The position numbers and the translations under genes were made by a program. A DNA stretch of 64,000 nucleotides, taken from positions 1,116,001-1,180,000 of the forward strand of contig NZ_JAGSHX010000006.1 of the NCBI RefSeq assembly GCF_018138715.1. The letters run 5' to 3'. This DNA comes from Streptomyces asiaticus. GTDB lineage: Bacteria; Actinomycetota; Actinomycetes; Streptomycetales; Streptomycetaceae. The notes beneath the pieces were generated by a model. It was given only the letters and a program-made list of their open reading frames with translations, was not told where the DNA came from and ran no database searches. Below, piece after piece: positions 53,898-63,184 of the stretch (position 1 is its first letter; each line of letters starts with the position of its first letter).

Positions 53898-56180
53898 TCA
53901 GCTCGCGTCGGCCAGCGCCAGCGTGTGCAGCCGCTCCGGCGGGCCCGGCCGTGCGTAGTACCAGCCCTGCGCGGTGTCACAGCCCAGCCCCCGCAGATGC
54001 TCGGCCTGTACGGCCGTCTCCACGCCCTCGACCGTCACCGCGAGGTCCAGCGTGTGCGCGAGCGAGACGATCCCCTCGACGATCTTGACATCGACCGGAT
54101 CGGCCGGAGCCCGCTGCATGCCCCGGGTGAAGGAACGGTCCAGCTTGAGCTGGGAGACCGGGAGCCGGCGCAGATACGACAGGTTGGAGTAGCCGGTGCC
54201 GAAGTCGTCCAGGGCGATGTCCACGCCGAGGTCGGCGAGTTGCCGCAGCGGCCGCAGGGCGGTCTCGTCGGCGCCGATGAGGTCGTTCTCGGTGACCTCC
54301 AGGCACAGCGCGCTGGGGCACAGCCCGGCGTTCTCCAGGACCGCCACCGTGTCGGAGACCAGCGTGGGATGGCTCAGCTGGCACGGCGAGAGATTGACGT
54401 TGACGCGCAGCGACTCGTCGTCCTCGGCGGCGTCGCGCCACTCGCGCGCCTGCCGGGCGGCCTGCTCCAGCACCCAGCGGCCGAGCGGGACGATCAGCCC
54501 GGTGTCCTCGGCGAGCGGGATGAACTGGTCGGGGCCGAGCACTCCGTGCAGCGGGTGCAGCCAGCGTACGAGCGCCTCGGCGCCGCGCACGGTGCCGTCG
54601 GTGAGCCGTACCAGCGGCTGGTACTCGATGAAGAACTCGCCCTTCTCCAGGGCGGAGGGCAGCCCGTTGGTGAGGCTGTGCCGGGCGATCACCCGGGCGT
54701 TGGAGTCGGCGTCGGCGATCTCGTAGCGATTGCCGCCCGCGGCCTTGGCCCGGTACATGGTGATGTCGGCGCTGCGCAGCACCTCGGCCCGGCCGATCTC
54801 CCCGGCCCGGCCGTCGACCACGCCGATGCTGGCCCGTACCCGCAGCTCACGGCCCTCGATCCGGACGGGTTCGGCGAGCGCGGCGAGCATCCGGCGGGCC
54901 AGCCCGGCGCCGTCGGCCTGCGCCGCGGGGCCGGTGACCAGGGCGAGGAACTCATCGCCGCCGACCCGGGCGAGCAGTTCGGTGGGAGCCTTCACACAGC
55001 GCCGGAGGCGTTCGGCCACGGCCTCGAGCATCCGGTCGCCGACGGCATGACCGAGGCTGTCGTTGACGGCCTTGAAGCCGTCCAGGTCCAGGTAGCACAC
55101 GCCGAACGGCTCGGCGTCGGCGTCGGCGGCCAGCACTTGGTCCAGCCGCTCCAGGAAGAGGGTGCGGTTGGGCAGTCCGGTCAGCTCGTCGTGGGTGGCC
55201 TCGTAGCGCAGCCGCTCCCGCAGCTGCCGGTGCTCGGTGATGTCCTCGGCGAGGGCGAGCTGGTACTGCGGGGCGCCGCTGGAGTCGCGCAGCAGGGTGA
55301 CCGTCAGATTGGTCCACAGCTCGCTGCCGTCGTCGCGGTAGTGCGGCTTCTCGATGCGGAAGTGGTCGCGCTCCCCGTTGACCAGCTCGCGGTAGAGCTC
55401 ATGGGCGCCGGGTACGTCGTCGGGGTGGACGAACTCGGTGACGTTGCGGCCGGGGCGGAAGAAGTCCATCCCGCCGAACATCCGGGCCATGGCGTCGTTG
55501 ACGACGAGCACCTCGCCGTCGAGTCCGGCGATGCCCACGCCGATGACCGCGCCCTCGAAGACGGCCTGGAACTTGGCCTCGCTCGCGTGCAGCGCCTTCT
55601 CGGCCTCGGTCCGGGCGACCAACGCGGCCCGCGAGATGGCCTCCTGCTCATCGCGCTCGCGCTCGCGCAGCTCACGGACGAATCCGGCGGCGAGGGCGTG
55701 CTGGAGCCGCACACAGCGGGCGCGCGCCTCGTCGTCGGCCAGGGGCTCGTGGGAGGGCTCGTCGGACGGTCCCGGGAACGATTCACCGGAGGGCTGGGAT
55801 CCGGAGGGCTGGGAGACGGAAGGCTGGGAGACGGGCGCTCCGCGCGACGAGCAGGACACCAGATGCGCGTCGATGACGCCCAGGATGGCGGGCAGCGCGT
55901 CGGGCTCGGTGCACTGGGCGTCCACCAGCGCGGCCCCGACCTCGTACGCGGCTTCGGTGTCGAAGGGGGAGGAGCGCAGGGCGGCGCTCAACCGGTGGGC
56001 CAGCGGCAGCAGATAGTCCTCGAACTCGTCGGGGGCCATCGTGGTGGCGGCCAGTGGGTGGACGGCCCGGCACCAGATGCCCGCGAATCGCCTCAGCGGA
56101 TCGTTCTCCCTGGAGGCGGGGTGTCCGGCGGCGTCCCCGGCGCCGCGGTCACATCTCGGCCCGCCCGATTCGGACGTCAT
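53898..56180 (-). CDS. Cyclic-di-GMP protein with PAS, GGDEF and EAL domains
   Basis: Soluble signalling protein of 760 residues. N-terminal alpha-helical region (1-190), PAS domain (about 195-320), GGDEF with intact VGGDEF (diguanylate cyclase), EAL with intact EALVRW and the metal-site motifs DDFGTGYSNLSYLRRL and EGVET (phosphodiesterase). Both active sites look complete. ATG 56180 has GGGGAG eight bases upstream. c-di-GMP controls development in Streptomyces via BldD, so this enzyme may feed that pool. Confidence 0.93.
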   Translation of the reverse strand: MTSESGGPRCDRGAGDAAGHPASRENDPLRRFAGIWCRAVHPLAATTMAPDEFEDYLLPLAHRLSAALRSSPFDTEAAYEVGAALVDAQCTEPDALPAILGVIDAHLVSCSSRGAPVSQPSVSQPSGSQPSGESFPGPSDEPSHEPLADDEARARCVRLQHALAAGFVRELRERERDEQEAISRAALVARTEAEKALHASEAKFQAVFEGAVIGVGIAGLDGEVLVVNDAMARMFGGMDFFRPGRNVTEFVHPDDVPGAHELYRELVNGERDHFRIEKPHYRDDGSELWTNLTVTLLRDSSGAPQYQLALAEDITEHRQLRERLRYEATHDELTGLPNRTLFLERLDQVLAADADAEPFGVCYLDLDGFKAVNDSLGHAVGDRMLEAVAERLRRCVKAPTELLARVGGDEFLALVTGPAAQADGAGLARRMLAALAEPVRIEGRELRVRASIGVVDGRAGEIGRAEVLRSADITMYRAKAAGGNRYEIADADSNARVIARHSLTNGLPSALEKGEFFIEYQPLVRLTDGTVRGAEALVRWLHPLHGVLGPDQFIPLAEDTGLIVPLGRWVLEQAARQAREWRDAAEDDESLRVNVNLSPCQLSHPTLVSDTVAVLENAGLCPSALCLEVTENDLIGADETALRPLRQLADLGVDIALDDFGTGYSNLSYLRRLPVSQLKLDRSFTRGMQRAPADPVDVKIVEGIVSLAHTLDLAVTVEGVETAVQAEHLRGLGCDTAQGWYYARPGPPERLHTLALADAS

Positions 56181-56889
56181 ATCGTGCACTCCCCGGGGCA
56201 GCCGCCATGGGCTGTGTCCCTGTAGCCTGCCGCGTCCTCGCCTGCGGCGTCGATGCCCTCCGGCCGCCAGTCCACGTCCTGCACTTCCTTCGCCCTCTTC
56301 CGGCTTCCGGGGCCGCCCTCGGGTCGTCCGCGTCCTCGGGGAAGTGGAGCACGACGAAGAGCGGCACGGCAACCCGCTGCTGAGGCGAGATTACTGATCA
56401 ACCGTTCGATGGGGAAAGGAAAAACGGAAAACTCCAATCCGGATCTGATCATGGAGACGGGCCCCGCCGGGGGCTGTCGGGCATCTGTCAGCGGCACCTG
56501 CCAGCGGCCCGAACCCCGCGCTGACCTCGGCCCTCCACAGGGCGGGCCTTTGAAAGCGCCTCGGCGAAACCCCTTCGGGGAGCCCCGTTCTGACGGTGCG
56601 CCAACCCCGCCTGGGAGCAGTCGAATGAGGAAATCCATCACGTCCGCCGCGCTTGAACGTCACACCGGGGTCTCCGCGGCCGGGACAGTGGCACGCCCGG
56701 CCCGTACGCCCGGCCCTCCGCCCCACGGACCGAAATCCGTGCAGCCTTTTCGCCCGCATGCGGTGAATCGCCATGAATAGGGGTACCCGGCCGCTGGATC
56801 TCCACGAGGAGGCTCTTCTCGAGAGAGGTACGTCTCCTCGAGGAGGCACGACGACGCACGGGACGCACAAGGACGCACGGAGTGACCCC
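56181..56889. other. 709-bp gap, GGDEF-EAL to PucR remnant
   Basis: No firm gene. A plus-strand ORF at 56625-56780 (51 codons, GGGAG seven bases upstream) has poor third-position bias and is only possible. Near the end lie competing stems: CGAGGAG (56805-56811) with CTCCTCG (56834-56840), against the 12-bp palindrome CTCCTCGAGGAG (56834-56845), then three GACGCAC repeats. Confidence 0.5.
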
Positions 56890-57701
56890 ATGGCCCCACC
56901 AGGTGTCGCCCAGGAACCACTGCCGCGCCGCTGTCTGACCCTGTTCACCGGCTTCGACGGGATCGACGGCGAGGACGAGGCGGGGATACTGCGCCGGGCG
57001 ATGGCCCAGGTCGGCGCGCTCGGCACCGGCCGCGCCGAGGCGGGCTACCTACGGCTCGGCGAGGGCCTGGTCCGCTGTCCGTACGACGGTCAGCGGGCCA
57101 CCGAGGCCCTGGACACGCAGGTGAGGGAGCCGGCCGGACGGGACGGGCCGGTACGGTTCCCCCGGCCGGCCTGGGGCTGGGCCTTCGGGCTGCGCGAGCG
57201 GGACGGCCCGCGCGGGCCGCACGGGCCAGGCGGACCGCATGCGCCGGACGGGCTCTACGGCGCACTGGTGGTGAGCCGCCGCGACCGGCCCGGCGAGGAC
57301 GAACGTCTGCTGCTCACCCTGCTCGTACGGCAGACGGCGGCGGCGCTGGCCACCGCCGCCGCGCACCGCCCAAGGCCGTGAGCCGCGCGGCCACCGGTCC
57401 CGGCCTGCGGATCCTGCCCGCCCTGTGCGCGGAGACGGCGGTCCTGGTGGCCCAGGGCGCACCGGGCGAGCGGTCGCTGCATGCGGCGCTGAGCCGTGAG
57501 CTCGGCACCGGCAGCGGCGCGATCGGGGTCGGCGGGTCCTGCGGCACCCCGCACGAGGTGCCCCGCTCGTACCAGGAGGCGCTGCGGGCGCTGGAGGTAC
57601 GCCGCCGTTCGCACAGCCCGTACGGCCACACCGACCTGGTGGAGACCCTCTGCGCGTACTTCGACCGCGGCGGCAAGATCATGCGGAGCGGCCCCGAGTG
57701 A
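56890..57701 (+). pseudogene. PucR/CdaR-type regulator, multiply deleted
   Basis: Two overlapping ORFs (56890-57381; 57378-57701, joined by GTGA) together make parts of one GAF + GGDEF-like + HTH_30 regulator. The first keeps the N-terminal GAF segment (AEAGYLRLGEGLVRCPYDG ... LATAAAH). The second keeps the CdaR middle (SLHAALSRELGTGSGAIGVGG ... PRSYQEALRALEVRRRS), then jumps to TDLVETLCAYFDRGG and stops before the DNA-binding HTH. From family knowledge about 60 residues are missing at the jump and over 200 between the ORFs. Not a working regulator. Confidence 0.65.
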
Positions 57702-57764
57702 GCGGGCCACCGCCGGGCACCCGGAACCGACGCAACCGCACCACACCACAAGGCGGGATGGGCA

Positions 57765-58397
57765 ATGAGCGACAAGAACAAGACTGTGGCGCGCGCTCTG
57801 CTCGACCAGCAGGGCACGACCTTCGCCGCCGAGGCCGGGATCAAGCTCCGCGACACCCCCGGCCCGCTCTACCAGCTGCTGGTGCTCGCGCATCTGCTGT
57901 CCGCGCGGATCAGTTCCGACATCGCCGTCGCCGCCGCCCGCGCCCTCTTCGACGCCGGGATGCGCGACCCGCGGCGCATGGCGGAGGCCACCTGGCAGCA
58001 GCGGGTGGACGCGCTGGGCGAGGGCGGCTACCGGCGTTACGACGAGCGGACCTCCAGCCAGCTGGGCGAGGCGGCCGAGCTGGTGAACCGGGAGTACGGG
58101 GGCGATCTGCGGCGGCTGCGCGAGGCCGGGGACGTGAAGAAGCTGCTCCAGGGGATCAAGGGCATCGGGCCGGCCGGGGTGAACATCTTCCTGCGCGAGG
58201 TGCAGGGCGTCTGGCCCGAGTTCGCCCCGTACTTCGACAGCAAGGCGCTGGACGGCGCCGAGCGGGTCGGGCTGCCGAAGAGCGCGCGGTCGCTGGAGGG
58301 GCTGGTGGCCCAGAAGGACCTTCCCCGGCTGGCCGCCGCCCTGGTCCGGGTCGCGCTGCACGCGGACGCCGCGCACGAGGTGCGCGCTGCGGCGTAG
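57765..58397 (+). CDS. HhH-GPD family endonuclease III-like protein
   Basis: DNA-repair-type protein of 210 residues. The helix-hairpin-helix reads LLQGIKGIGPAGVNIFLREVQ; the N-terminal helical half (YQLLVLAHLLSARISSDIAVAAARALF) fits the endonuclease III fold. There is no C-terminal 4Fe-4S cluster, and the usual catalytic Lys after the HhH is not seen (GPAG), so glycosylase activity is uncertain. Confidence 0.82.
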   Translation: MSDKNKTVARALLDQQGTTFAAEAGIKLRDTPGPLYQLLVLAHLLSARISSDIAVAAARALFDAGMRDPRRMAEATWQQRVDALGEGGYRRYDERTSSQLGEAAELVNREYGGDLRRLREAGDVKKLLQGIKGIGPAGVNIFLREVQGVWPEFAPYFDSKALDGAERVGLPKSARSLEGLVAQKDLPRLAAALVRVALHADAAHEVRAAA

Positions 58398-58402
58398 CGC
58401 GG

Positions 58403-58560
58403 TCACGTGAGGAACTGCGAGCACTGGTACGGGCCGGCCGTCCGCTCGCCGTCGTCCAGGGAGACCCGGACGTCGTCCGGCCGGATGGACTCGTCCCGGT
58501 GCAGGAAGGACTGGGCACGGGCGAGGGTGCACACCAGCTGGCCGTTGGGCAGCCGGCGGC
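58403..58560 (-). pseudogene. 3' fragment of an unidentified gene
   Basis: About 50 codons in the minus strand ending at 58403 (RLPNGQLVCTLARAQS ... DDVRVSLDDGERT ... GPYQCSQFLT) have almost perfect GC third positions, the mark of real coding DNA. Upstream of about 58560 the frame loses this bias abruptly. I read it as the 3' end of a gene whose 5' part was deleted; family unknown. Confidence 0.4.
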
Positions 58561-58671
58561 TTCGGCGCCACGCTGGGGATCGGTGTGCTCGCGGGGCTCT
58601 ACCGGCCATCCGCGCCGCTCGCCTCCACCCCACCGTGGCGCTCAACGCCTCCTGAGCGGACCGGCCTGTGC

Positions 58672-60087
58672 TCAGCGGATGCCGAGCTCCTTCAGCACCC
58701 GCCGCTGGGCGGCGGTGGGCTTGGCCGGGAAGTAGAGGTAGCAGACGCCGCCGGTGCCCGAGACCACCTTGCCGTCGGCGTTGTACCGCTTCGTCCGCAG
58801 CCAGATATTTTCCCACTGCCGCCGCTTGTAGATGTGGCGGACCGCCGCGTTGTCGGCCGAGGCCGGGTCGTTGGCGATGACGTCGCCGTCCGCCGTGAAG
58901 CCGATGACCGTCATCAGATGGCCCGAGGTGCCGTACCCCGCGCCGTCCAGCTCCGTCTTGAGGAAGGACTGCGAGGTGATCAGCGGAATGCCGACCTCGA
59001 TCAGCTTCTCGGCGTCGTTGAGCGAGCCGAGCCGGGTGACCACGCCCTGGAGATCGCGGTAGGTGGCGGCGTAGGCGGCGTTGAACGGCCAGTTGCCGCA
59101 GCCCTCGTACTGGTAGTCGAAGGTGGACCGGGCGGCGTGGCAGACCTGCGGATCGGCGTAGTCCGGGTTGACCCAGGCCAGGTCCTCGGCGGAGGGCTTG
59201 CGACCCCAGTACTCGATGATCATCTGCGAGGAGGTGGGGCTGCACCACGCCTCGCCGCCGTTGTCGTACTCCGGGTACTGGCCCTTGTGGATCTCCTGCG
59301 AGTAGCGCGGTACGACGAGTTCGCGCCCCTTGGCCAGGCTCGGCGTGGAGGCGGGCACCTCGAACCGGTCGGGGACATCCGAGCCCATCGCGCCGACCCG
59401 CCACACCGTGGGGGTGAGGGTGGTGCCGGGCTTGCGGTGGAGGGTGAGCCGCACCTGGTACGTCGCCAGCCGCAGCCCGCTCGCCGGGTCGTCGATGGAG
59501 AAGGTGTCGGTCCACACCGAGCTCTTGTCGTCGCTCTGGTCGTCCACCGAGGTGCGCCGGATGGAGGAGGAGCCGTCGTCGGAGGCCCAGCGGCCCATCA
59601 CGTACCAGGGGGTCGCGGAGCCGTCGGTGTAGGTGCCCTTGAGCTCGATCTGGATCCAGGTGCCGGCGGGGGTGCGGGCGTTCCAGGAGACGATGGCCTC
59701 GGTCGCGGGCACGGAGAGGGTGCGCACCGGAGAGGTCCAGGTGGCGTACTCCCAGGTGGCCTTGGTGCCGGTGTGCGGATCGGTGTAGTCCACGCTGCCC
59801 AGCGGGCGGGAGATGACGATGCCGGGGCGGGCGCCGGACTCGGCGCGGACGCCCTTGGCGGCACCGGCCAGCCAGTCGGCGTGGCTGGTCCAGCCGTGGT
59901 ACTCCGCGATCCGCTCGGCCTTCGGGCCCGCCGGGGCCGCGGCGTCCCCGGGGGTTACCGAGGTGCCCGCCGAGGGGCGGGCCGTTCCGGCGGCCGCTGT
60001 GGCCGTCGTGGTGACGGCGGCGGCGCCCGCGACGCCGAGTGCGGCGGCGAGCACGGAGCGGCGGGGCGTGGATCCAGATCTGGTCAT
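58672..60087 (-). CDS. Secreted C39-type cysteine peptidase
   Basis: Exported protein of 471 residues with a Tat-type signal (TPRRSVLAAALGVAGAAAV). The C-terminal half is a peptidase_C39_2 domain: Cys in GGEAWCSPTSSQM, His in TSGHLMTVIGF and Asp in VIANDPAS. The first 240 residues form a beta-rich region of unknown role. Related Streptomyces proteins are secreted peptidases or peptidase-like. Confidence 0.88.
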   Translation of the reverse strand: MTRSGSTPRRSVLAAALGVAGAAAVTTTATAAAGTARPSAGTSVTPGDAAAPAGPKAERIAEYHGWTSHADWLAGAAKGVRAESGARPGIVISRPLGSVDYTDPHTGTKATWEYATWTSPVRTLSVPATEAIVSWNARTPAGTWIQIELKGTYTDGSATPWYVMGRWASDDGSSSIRRTSVDDQSDDKSSVWTDTFSIDDPASGLRLATYQVRLTLHRKPGTTLTPTVWRVGAMGSDVPDRFEVPASTPSLAKGRELVVPRYSQEIHKGQYPEYDNGGEAWCSPTSSQMIIEYWGRKPSAEDLAWVNPDYADPQVCHAARSTFDYQYEGCGNWPFNAAYAATYRDLQGVVTRLGSLNDAEKLIEVGIPLITSQSFLKTELDGAGYGTSGHLMTVIGFTADGDVIANDPASADNAAVRHIYKRRQWENIWLRTKRYNADGKVVSGTGGVCYLYFPAKPTAAQRRVLKELGIR

Positions 60088-60257
60088 GCGGGGTTCCCCC
60101 AGTCGTCGTCCGGTCCAGTGGGCGGCGGGTGCGACAGTCGCACAACTATGGCCGCTGCGAGTGGTCTCAGGCCAGTGATTCCCCCAGCGCCCGCTCCATC
60201 AATATTGGTGTGAACCAATGGAGTGAACGAGCCCGAAGGGCCGTATGGTGGTCCCCG

Positions 60258-60887
60258 ATGCGAACTTACCGACGAGTTGGCGGCCTGGACGCGCTGGCGC
60301 GGCGCCTGCGCGCGCTGCCGCCGTCCTGCGGGCCGGTCCGGCTGATCGCGATCGACGGCCACGCGGGCTCCGGGAAGACCACCTTCGCCGGGCATCTGGC
60401 CGAAGCGCTCGGCGGCGCGCCGGTGCTGCACACGGACGACTTCGCCACCCATGAGGAGCTCTTCGGCTGGGCCGAGCGGCTGCAAGCCCATGTCCTCGCC
60501 CCGCTCGCCCGGGGCGCGGCCGCGGCTTACGCCCCGTACGACTGGGTGGAGCGCCGCTTCACCACCGCCCGGCGGCGGCTCGACCCCGCGCCGGTGGTGC
60601 TGCTGGAGGGCGTGGGCAGCGGCCGCCGCGCGGTGCGCCCGCGGCTGGCGCAGCTGTTGTGGATGGAGCTGCCCGAGCGGGACTCCTGGCGGCGCGGTCA
60701 GCTGCGGGACGGCCCGGAGCAGACCGCGTTCTGGGACAGATGGCTGCCCGCCGAGCGTGCGCATTTCACCGCCGATCCGTCCCGTCCGTACGCAGGAGCC
60801 TTGGTACAGCAGCGGAAGGAGGGGTATGAGGTGCTACCGGGACCCGCGGCGACCGACGGAAACATCCCCTGGTCTCACACAGCGTGA
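60258..60887 (+). CDS. P-loop kinase, uridine kinase-like
   Basis: Nucleoside-kinase-like protein of 209 residues with Walker A IDGHAGSGKTT (Gly34-Thr41), a LHTDDFATHEEL substrate loop and PVVLLEGVGSG as the Walker B strand. Related to actinobacterial uridine kinase-family ATPases; exact substrate unknown. ATG 60258 chosen from the family start; the frame runs further upstream. Confidence 0.82.
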   Translation: MRTYRRVGGLDALARRLRALPPSCGPVRLIAIDGHAGSGKTTFAGHLAEALGGAPVLHTDDFATHEELFGWAERLQAHVLAPLARGAAAAYAPYDWVERRFTTARRRLDPAPVVLLEGVGSGRRAVRPRLAQLLWMELPERDSWRRGQLRDGPEQTAFWDRWLPAERAHFTADPSRPYAGALVQQRKEGYEVLPGPAATDGNIPWSHTA

Positions 60888-60949
60888 GCCGATGCCACCG
60901 ACCGGGCCTGACGCCGCCGCCCGAGGCATGACGCGCACTCCAACTCGGC

Positions 60950-60978
60950 TTGACCTGGGGCCCATACAGGTCTTACGT
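60950..60978 (+). promoter_or_regulatory. Promoter of candidate small RNA
   Basis: TTGACC (60950-60955), 17 bases, TTACGT (60973-60978): a good HrdB-like promoter in a gap, pointing at a short terminated segment. Confidence 0.5.
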
Positions 60979-60984
60979 TCTCAA

Positions 60985-61055
60985 TGTGCGACTCGTACGA
61001 GTCGTCCCACAACGCGAAGCCCCCGGTTGTTCCCCCGTGATCGGGGGCTTCGTCC
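60985..61055 (+). ncRNA. Candidate small RNA of about 70 nt
   Basis: From the predicted start near 60985 to the end of an 11-bp terminator stem (CGAAGCCCCCG, 61015-61025, with CGGGGGCTTCG, 61042-61052) there is no ORF. The 5' half holds a perfect 16-bp palindrome CGACTCGTACGAGTCG (60989-61004) that would fold into a second hairpin. Promoter, hairpin, linker and terminator in 100 bp is the layout of a trans-acting sRNA. No match to a known family. Confidence 0.5.
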
Positions 61056-61286
61056 TGTCTGGCGCCGGTTTTCCGCTGCTTTGCGCGGCCACTTCCTCAC
61101 CCTGAGTGACGACCCTCCCCGGGCCTTGTGCGCCCCTTACACGCCCCCGCGCACACCCGTCCGGCCTTGTGGGATTGCGACGAACAACAGTGCGGCACCC
61201 TCGGCCCATGCGAGTTGCGCAGGTACGATGCGAAAGGGGCAGTCGCCCCTGCGGCATCCACGGGGGCAGGGGTTGTGGGGGACGTG

Positions 61287-63176
61287 ATGGATTTCGGCAC
61301 GCAGGGTTCGCACGCCCCGGCCGACCTCGCCTGGCTGCGAGCCGTCGATGCCTACACGATGGGCGCGTACGCACAGGCCGAGGAGGAGTTCCGGGCCGCC
61401 ACCCGGCTCGATCCGGGAATGGCCGACGCCTGGCTCGGACTGCACGCGCTGCGGGCCGACACCGCGGCGGCGCTGCTGCGGATGTACCGGCACCGCGACC
61501 GCTTCGGCGAGCAGCGCGCCCGGCACCGCCGCACCCTCAACTCCTGGTACTGGCTGGGCTGGTGGGTCCAGCCCGTGCTGGAGACCAGCCGGGACCTGCT
61601 GCTCGCCCACGCCTCCCACTGGCTCGACGGCCGCCATGTGCCCGAGCTGGACCGGGCGCTGGCCGGCTGCCCCCCGGTCGAGGCGGATCCGCAGGCTCGC
61701 TTCCTGCACGCCTGCCGCGCCTATCTGGTCAAGGACTGGGAGCAGCTGGTGCGCCACACCGAGCCGCTGCTCGACGATCAGTTCCTCGGCATCGAGGCCG
61801 GTCTGTTCGCCGGAATGGCGCGGGTCCGGCTGGAGATGTACAGCCAGGCCGAACCGCTGCTCGCCGCCGCCTTAATGCGCTGTCGCAGCGAACAGCCCCA
61901 GCGCAAGGAGCTGCGCTACTGGCTCGCCCGCGCCCATGAGGGCACCGGGCGCAGCGCCGCCGCGCTCCCGCTCTACCGCGCGGTGCACCGCATCGACTCC
62001 ACCTTCATGGACACCTCGGCGCGGCTGGCGGCGATAGCCGAGTCCGACGGGCTGGACGAGCCCGCGGACCTCGCCGCCGTATCGCTGGCCGGGGCCGGTG
62101 GCCAGGACGCCACGGACGGCCGGGACGCCACCGCCACCGACCCCGCCGACACGCTGTCCGACGGCCGCGATCCGCGTGCCGCGGCCGAGGGCCCCGAGGG
62201 TCCGCCGCTGATGGGCCCCGCGGTGATGGGCGCGGGCGGCACCCGCGACCGGGCCGGACTGCCCTCCCAGCCCGGCCCCTCCGATCCGGTGCTGCTGGAG
62301 AGCGCGCTCCAGGAGCTGGAGCGCATGGTCGGCCTGGAGCCGGTCAAGCGGCAGGTCCGGGCGCTGTCGGCGCAGCTCCACATGGCGCGGCTGCGCGCCG
62401 GACAGGGCCTGCCGGTCCAGCCGCCCAAGCGGCACTTCGTCTTCTCCGGGCCCTCCGGCACCGGCAAGACCACCGTGGCCCGCATCCTCGGCCGGGTCTT
62501 CTACGCCCTCGGGCTGCTCGGCGGCGACCATCTGGTGGAGGCCGGGCGCGCCGATCTGGTCGGCGAGTATCTGGGCCAGACGGCGGTGAAGGCCAATGAG
62601 CTGATCGACTCGGCGCTCGGCGGGGTGCTCTTCGTCGACGAGGCGTACAGCCTGTCCAACTCGGGCTACAGCAAGGGCGACGCGTACGGCGACGAGGCGC
62701 TTCAGGTGCTGCTCAAGCGGGCCGAGGACAACCGCGACCGGCTGGTGGTGATCCTCGCCGGCTACCCCGAGGGCATGGACCGCCTGCTGGCCGCCAACCC
62801 CGGCCTCGGCTCGCGCTTCACCACCCGTGTCGACTTCCCCAGCTACCGCCCGCTGGAGCTCACCCGGATCGGTGAGGTGCTGGCGGCGGAGAACGGGGAT
62901 GTGTGGGACGAGGAGGCCGTGGAGGAGCTGCGCAGCATCAGCGGCCATGTGGTGGACCAGGGCTGGATCGACGAGCTGGGGAACGGGCGGTTTTTGCGCA
63001 CGCTGTACGAGAAGAGCTGCGCTTACCGGGATTTGCGGCTGTCGGGGTGGAGCGGTACGCCGAATCGGGATGACCTCGCGACGTTGCGGCTGCCGGATCT
63101 GATGCAGGCGTACGGGGAGGTCCTGTCGGGCCGCGGCCCCATGTACCGGGACCCGCAGGACCCGCCCCTGGGGTAG
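61287..63176 (+). CDS. TPR-linked AAA+ ATPase (CbxX/CfxQ, EccA-like)
   Basis: Cytoplasmic ATPase of 629 residues. The N-terminal 250 residues are TPR-like helices (AYAQAEEEFRAATRLDPGMADAW), as in EccA of type VII secretion. After a Gly/Asp-rich linker (265-335) follows the CbxX AAA+ domain: Walker A GPSGTGKTT (388-395), Walker B GVLFVDEAYSL (Asp451, Glu452), and Arg-finger region SRFTTRVDFPSY. No other ESX gene lies within the window. Codon 196 is TTA (61872-61874), so translation needs the bldA tRNA. GGGGG lies five bases before the ATG. Confidence 0.9.
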   Translation: MDFGTQGSHAPADLAWLRAVDAYTMGAYAQAEEEFRAATRLDPGMADAWLGLHALRADTAAALLRMYRHRDRFGEQRARHRRTLNSWYWLGWWVQPVLETSRDLLLAHASHWLDGRHVPELDRALAGCPPVEADPQARFLHACRAYLVKDWEQLVRHTEPLLDDQFLGIEAGLFAGMARVRLEMYSQAEPLLAAALMRCRSEQPQRKELRYWLARAHEGTGRSAAALPLYRAVHRIDSTFMDTSARLAAIAESDGLDEPADLAAVSLAGAGGQDATDGRDATATDPADTLSDGRDPRAAAEGPEGPPLMGPAVMGAGGTRDRAGLPSQPGPSDPVLLESALQELERMVGLEPVKRQVRALSAQLHMARLRAGQGLPVQPPKRHFVFSGPSGTGKTTVARILGRVFYALGLLGGDHLVEAGRADLVGEYLGQTAVKANELIDSALGGVLFVDEAYSLSNSGYSKGDAYGDEALQVLLKRAEDNRDRLVVILAGYPEGMDRLLAANPGLGSRFTTRVDFPSYRPLELTRIGEVLAAENGDVWDEEAVEELRSISGHVVDQGWIDELGNGRFLRTLYEKSCAYRDLRLSGWSGTPNRDDLATLRLPDLMQAYGEVLSGRGPMYRDPQDPPLG

Positions 63177-63184
63177 GCGATGGC

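Noticed and set aside
56625..56780. Possible 51-codon gene MRKSITSAALERHTG...
   Set aside because: It has a fair ribosome site, but GC3 is poor for this genome and the product is Pro/Arg-rich with no family; left as part of the gap.
60985..61055. tRNA gene
   Set aside because: The segment lacks a TTCGANTC T-arm and a 7-bp acceptor stem; its two hairpins do not make a cloverleaf.
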